A stretch of DNA of 5,454 bases from Candidatus Omnitrophota bacterium. GTDB lineage: Bacteria; Omnitrophota; Koll11; Zapsychrales; Aceulaceae. The DNA is taken from positions 1 to 5,454 of the forward strand of contig JAOZRJ010000114.1 in assembly GCA_029931885.1 (NCBI GenBank). Direction: 5' to 3'. This document shows, one piece after another, positions 4,322 through 5,454 of this stretch. The notes below the pieces were generated by a model that was given only the letters and a program-made list of their open reading frames with translations, made no database searches and was not told the origin of the DNA. Each line of letters opens with the position of its first letter. The first letter of the stretch is position 1. The translations under genes were made by a program, and so were the position numbers.

Positions 4322-4624
4322 TTATTTAACTTTGTCAGATTCCTTATCAATCCACTGTGCAATAGTCATCAGTGTACGTTTATCAGCTTTTGCCAATATC
4401 TTTTGAACTTTAGAAACAATTGCAGAATCGGCTTCTTTAGCTTCATCGATTTCTTCCTTTTCGCATGTGCCAGATCCGTCACCGTTGCCATCGCCTTTGC
4501 CTTTGCCAGGTCCAAGACCTTTGCCTTTAGCTTCATCGATTTCTTCTTCTTTTTCTTCTACTTCTTCTACTTCCTCTGCTTCTTTCAACATGCCTTCGTA
4601 AATACTTAATAGAGTGTCACTCAT
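4322..4624 (-). CDS. acidic, low-complexity 100-aa protein; candidate prohead core/internal protein
   Basis: It starts at ATG 4624 with AAGGA about 8 bases upstream. Residues 1-17 (MSDTLLSIYEGMLKEAE) form an amphipathic leader containing LKE. A Glu/Val run follows (about 17-29), then EEEIDEAKGKG, a Gly/Lys/Asp linker (about 33-53, GKGKGDGNGDGSG), then EKEEIDEAKEADS and a C-terminal helical domain VQKILAKADKRTLMTIAQWI (71-90). IDEAK occurs twice, encoded by a 22-base perfect DNA repeat. LKE and both IDE sites match the L/I-x-E rule of T4 prohead protease gp21. T4's gp67 core protein is similarly short, acidic and chopped into Glu-rich internal peptides. An analogous core or internal head protein is my favoured reading, but I see no direct homology. 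An acidic disordered protein with another role is the alternative. Confidence 0.8.
   Translation of the reverse strand: MSDTLLSIYEGMLKEAEEVEEVEEKEEEIDEAKGKGLGPGKGKGDGNGDGSGTCEKEEIDEAKEADSAIVSKVQKILAKADKRTLMTIAQWIDKESDKVK
4435..4456 (-). repeat. direct repeat copy A (22 bases) encoding EEIDEAK region
   Basis: This 22-base segment is identical to 4525-4546, offset by 90 bases and therefore in the same reading frame. It encodes the second IDEAK site of the acidic protein. Identity at synonymous positions points to recent duplication or gene conversion rather than convergence of amino acids only. Confidence 0.8.
4525..4546 (-). repeat. direct repeat copy B (22 bases) encoding EEIDEAK region
   Basis: This is the partner of 4435-4456. 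It encodes the first IDEAK site of the acidic protein. Between the copies lies a Gly/Lys-coding stretch with shorter CCTTTG-type repeats, so this gene is prone to slippage and length change. Confidence 0.8.
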
Positions 4625-4650
4625 GGTTTTTCCTTGATTGTTTTTGATTG

Positions 4651-4887
4651 TTATATTTTTTTGAAAAATTCAATAATTTTATTGGCTCTTACACGGCTAC
4701 CAGCAACTTTGTCGAATTTCACTGCCACTTTTATAATTCGTTCATCCTTCATATATGAAAATTCTTCTTGCTCATATCCACCCAATTCTAGCAATCGCAT
4801 TCCTTGAATTCGATCTTCGGCGTCGATTTGTTTTTTAATGCTATTATCTTTTTTGGCTTCATCTAGTAATTCTTTAAAATTGTTCAT
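4651..4887 (-). CDS. 78-aa protein with MNNFK leader, possible capsid-targeted peptide
   Basis: It starts at ATG 4887, three bases after the stop of the preceding endonuclease-like gene, whose final codons supply AAGGA as the ribosome site. The leader MNNFKELLDEAKK resembles T4 capsid-targeting sequences (for example the MKTYQEFIAEA type), and L-D-E followed by A matches the gp21 prohead protease rule. After the presumed cut, the remaining roughly 68 residues are basic and charged: KKDNSIKKQIDAEDRIQGMR, a middle LLELGGYEQEEFSYMK, then strands IIKVAVKFDKVAGSRVRA and a helix NKIIEFFKKI. It looks like a small compact alpha/beta protein with no membrane segment. I recognise no family beyond the leader. 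If the leader is real, the mature protein would be packaged in the head and could be injected with the DNA. Confidence 0.8.
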   Translation of the reverse strand: MNNFKELLDEAKKDNSIKKQIDAEDRIQGMRLLELGGYEQEEFSYMKDERIIKVAVKFDKVAGSRVRANKIIEFFKKI

Positions 4888-4890
4888 CCT

Positions 4891-5232
4891 TTATCCTTTT
4901 AAGTAATAACTTATCATTGTAGGCGTTACATTTAATATTCTTGATATTTCAGCTTTCTTTAAGCCTTGATTAAATAAATTAATCGTCTGTTGTTTTCTTT
5001 CTTTTGATTTTGCCGACCTTTTAGATTTAGCCCTTGCTGACATTACATTTTTTACATATTCTGGATCTTGCCACCAAGACTTTGTTTGGTTTCTGTGAAA
5101 CTCTTGTTTTTTCTTTAAGTTTTCACCCGTATTTACTCTAATAACGGCAGCTTTTGCCTTTTCAGAATTCAACAATTGGCCTATGTAAATTTTACCATTG
5201 ACTTTATTCGTTGTTTTATATATCACGCCCAC
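4891..5232 (-). CDS. GIY-YIG homing-endonuclease-like protein, catalytic domain truncated
   Basis: From GTG at 5232 the product is 113 aa. The start is set by AGGGG (5241-5245), 8 bases upstream. An in-frame TTG at 5238 is only 2 bases from it. The N-terminus MGVIYKTTNKVNGKIYIGQ is the classical GIY-YIG motif of phage homing endonucleases such as I-TevI and the Seg proteins. The rest of the catalytic domain, with the conserved Arg and the metal-binding Glu over roughly 70 further residues, is missing. After LLNSEKAKAA the sequence passes to a Lys/Arg-rich DNA-binding linker (TKSWWQDPEYVKNVMSARAK, then SKRSAKSKERK) and a C-terminal helix-turn-helix (INLFNQGLKKAEISRILNVT...). This looks like an internal, in-frame deletion that joined the motif to the DNA-binding tail. 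Cleavage is unlikely, but DNA binding may remain. A late promoter precedes it, as reported for I-TevI. Confidence 0.8.
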   Translation of the reverse strand: MGVIYKTTNKVNGKIYIGQLLNSEKAKAAVIRVNTGENLKKKQEFHRNQTKSWWQDPEYVKNVMSARAKSKRSAKSKERKQQTINLFNQGLKKAEISRILNVTPTMISYYLKG

Positions 5233-5240
5233 TTGCAAAT

Positions 5241-5245
5241 CCCCT
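5241..5245 (-). promoter_or_regulatory. Shine-Dalgarno site fixing the GIY-YIG gene start
   Basis: AGGGG on the minus strand is 8 bases before GTG 5232 and only 2 before TTG 5238, favouring the GTG. The same AGGGG with an 8-base gap sets the GTG start at 737 (site at 746-750). Confidence 0.65.
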
Positions 5246-5259
5246 ATAAACTTTACTGT

Positions 5260-5267
5260 TATTTATA
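5260..5267 (-). promoter_or_regulatory. T4-type late promoter box TATAAATA
   Basis: An exact TATAAATA on the minus strand sits in the intergenic space between the stop of the upstream gene (5280) and the GIY-YIG start (5232). Transcription would begin near 5254. T4 late promoters consist of this element alone and are read by gp55-programmed polymerase assisted by the gp45 clamp. Its intergenic position makes it more convincing than the copy at 3692-3699. Confidence 0.7.
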
Positions 5268-5279
5268 AGAATGTGAAGT

Positions 5280-5454
5280 TTATTTATTACCGGTTAGATT
5301 GTAAAGCATACCAATTAGCTGATTCGCTGCAGCGAATTGCCCGGTCATCTTGAGGAACTGATTTTTATAAAGAAACGTAATTCCTTCCTCAGGCACGATT
5401 GCATCCATACCACCCCCAGCCTCAAATCGTTCCAATTCCATTTTCAGTTTAGCT
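5280..5454 (-). CDS. C-terminal end of a larger protein cut by the right window edge
   Basis: The frame is open from the right edge to TAA at 5280-5282, giving the last 57 residues only. It reads KLKMELERFEAGGGMDAIVP, then EEGITFLYKNQFLKMTGQFA and AANQLIGMLYNLTGNK. The pattern MDAIVP-x-EG-x-x-F-x-YK...K-x-TG-x-FA-x-x-NQ-x-x-G resembles the conserved C-terminal end of large uncharacterised proteins of T4-like marine phages as I remember them, with a beta-hairpin followed by a terminal amphipathic helix. I cannot name the family or its activity from this fragment. The stop lies 12 bases upstream of the late promoter box, so it belongs to the preceding transcription unit and probably reads through into the small-gene train. 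Confidence 0.7.
   Translation of the reverse strand, partial: AKLKMELERFEAGGGMDAIVPEEGITFLYKNQFLKMTGQFAAANQLIGMLYNLTGNK

Noticed and set aside
4403..4609. 68-aa Phe-rich plus-strand open frame
   Set aside because: It is an antisense reading of the Glu/Lys-rich coding repeats, where GAA and AAG become TTC and CTT.
5281..5288. AATAAATA on the minus strand
   Set aside because: It overlaps the stop of the right-edge gene and lies next to the exact TATAAATA at 5260-5267, which is a better match.

Overview
The window looks like a piece of a T4-like (large contractile-tailed) bacteriophage genome, probably from an environmental or marine lineage. The firmest evidence is an adjacent sliding clamp gene (gp45-like) and clamp-loader ATPase gene (gp44-like), in the T4 order 45-44. 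Other supporting signs are gene packing with overlapping starts and stops, two exact T4-type late promoter boxes (TATAAATA), and moderately AT-rich DNA. Every gene I can support is on the minus strand, so transcription runs from right (5454) to left (1). Plus-strand open frames are shadows. No stretch of 300 bases lacks a gene, and I see no tRNA, CRISPR array or insertion sequence.

Right part (5454 to about 2820): first the 3' end of a larger unidentified gene. A late promoter and a shrunken GIY-YIG homing-endonuclease-like gene follow. Then comes a train of small genes, most of them overlapping: a 78-aa protein, an acidic Gly/Lys/Glu-rich protein, an 84-aa winged-helix-like protein, and 61-, 90-, 93-, 137- and 47-aa proteins. 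Several start with, or contain, short amphipathic segments ending in L/I-x-E. That pattern matches T4 prohead-protease (gp21) cleavage sites and capsid-targeting leaders, so part of this block may encode proteins packaged inside the capsid. This is inference. A hairpin at 2795-2829 follows the last gene of the train.

Left part (about 2810 to 1): a near-consensus sigma70-type promoter (TTGACT, 17-base spacer, TATAAT) overlaps that hairpin and precedes a 94-aa unknown gene. A second one (TTGACA, 17-base spacer, TATACT) lies directly before the clamp gene. The clamp is followed by the clamp-loader large subunit. Where T4 carries the small clamp-loader subunit gene 62, there is instead an 88-aa protein of unknown function, coupled to gp44 by a GTGA overlap. 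The last gene, cut by the left edge, encodes a protein resembling Mom (GNAT-fold adenine hypermodification enzyme of phage Mu and relatives), which would protect phage DNA from host restriction.

Together the window seems to join a late-expressed small-protein (virion or unknown) module to an early-expressed DNA replication and DNA modification module, with the switch between them at about 2773-2830.
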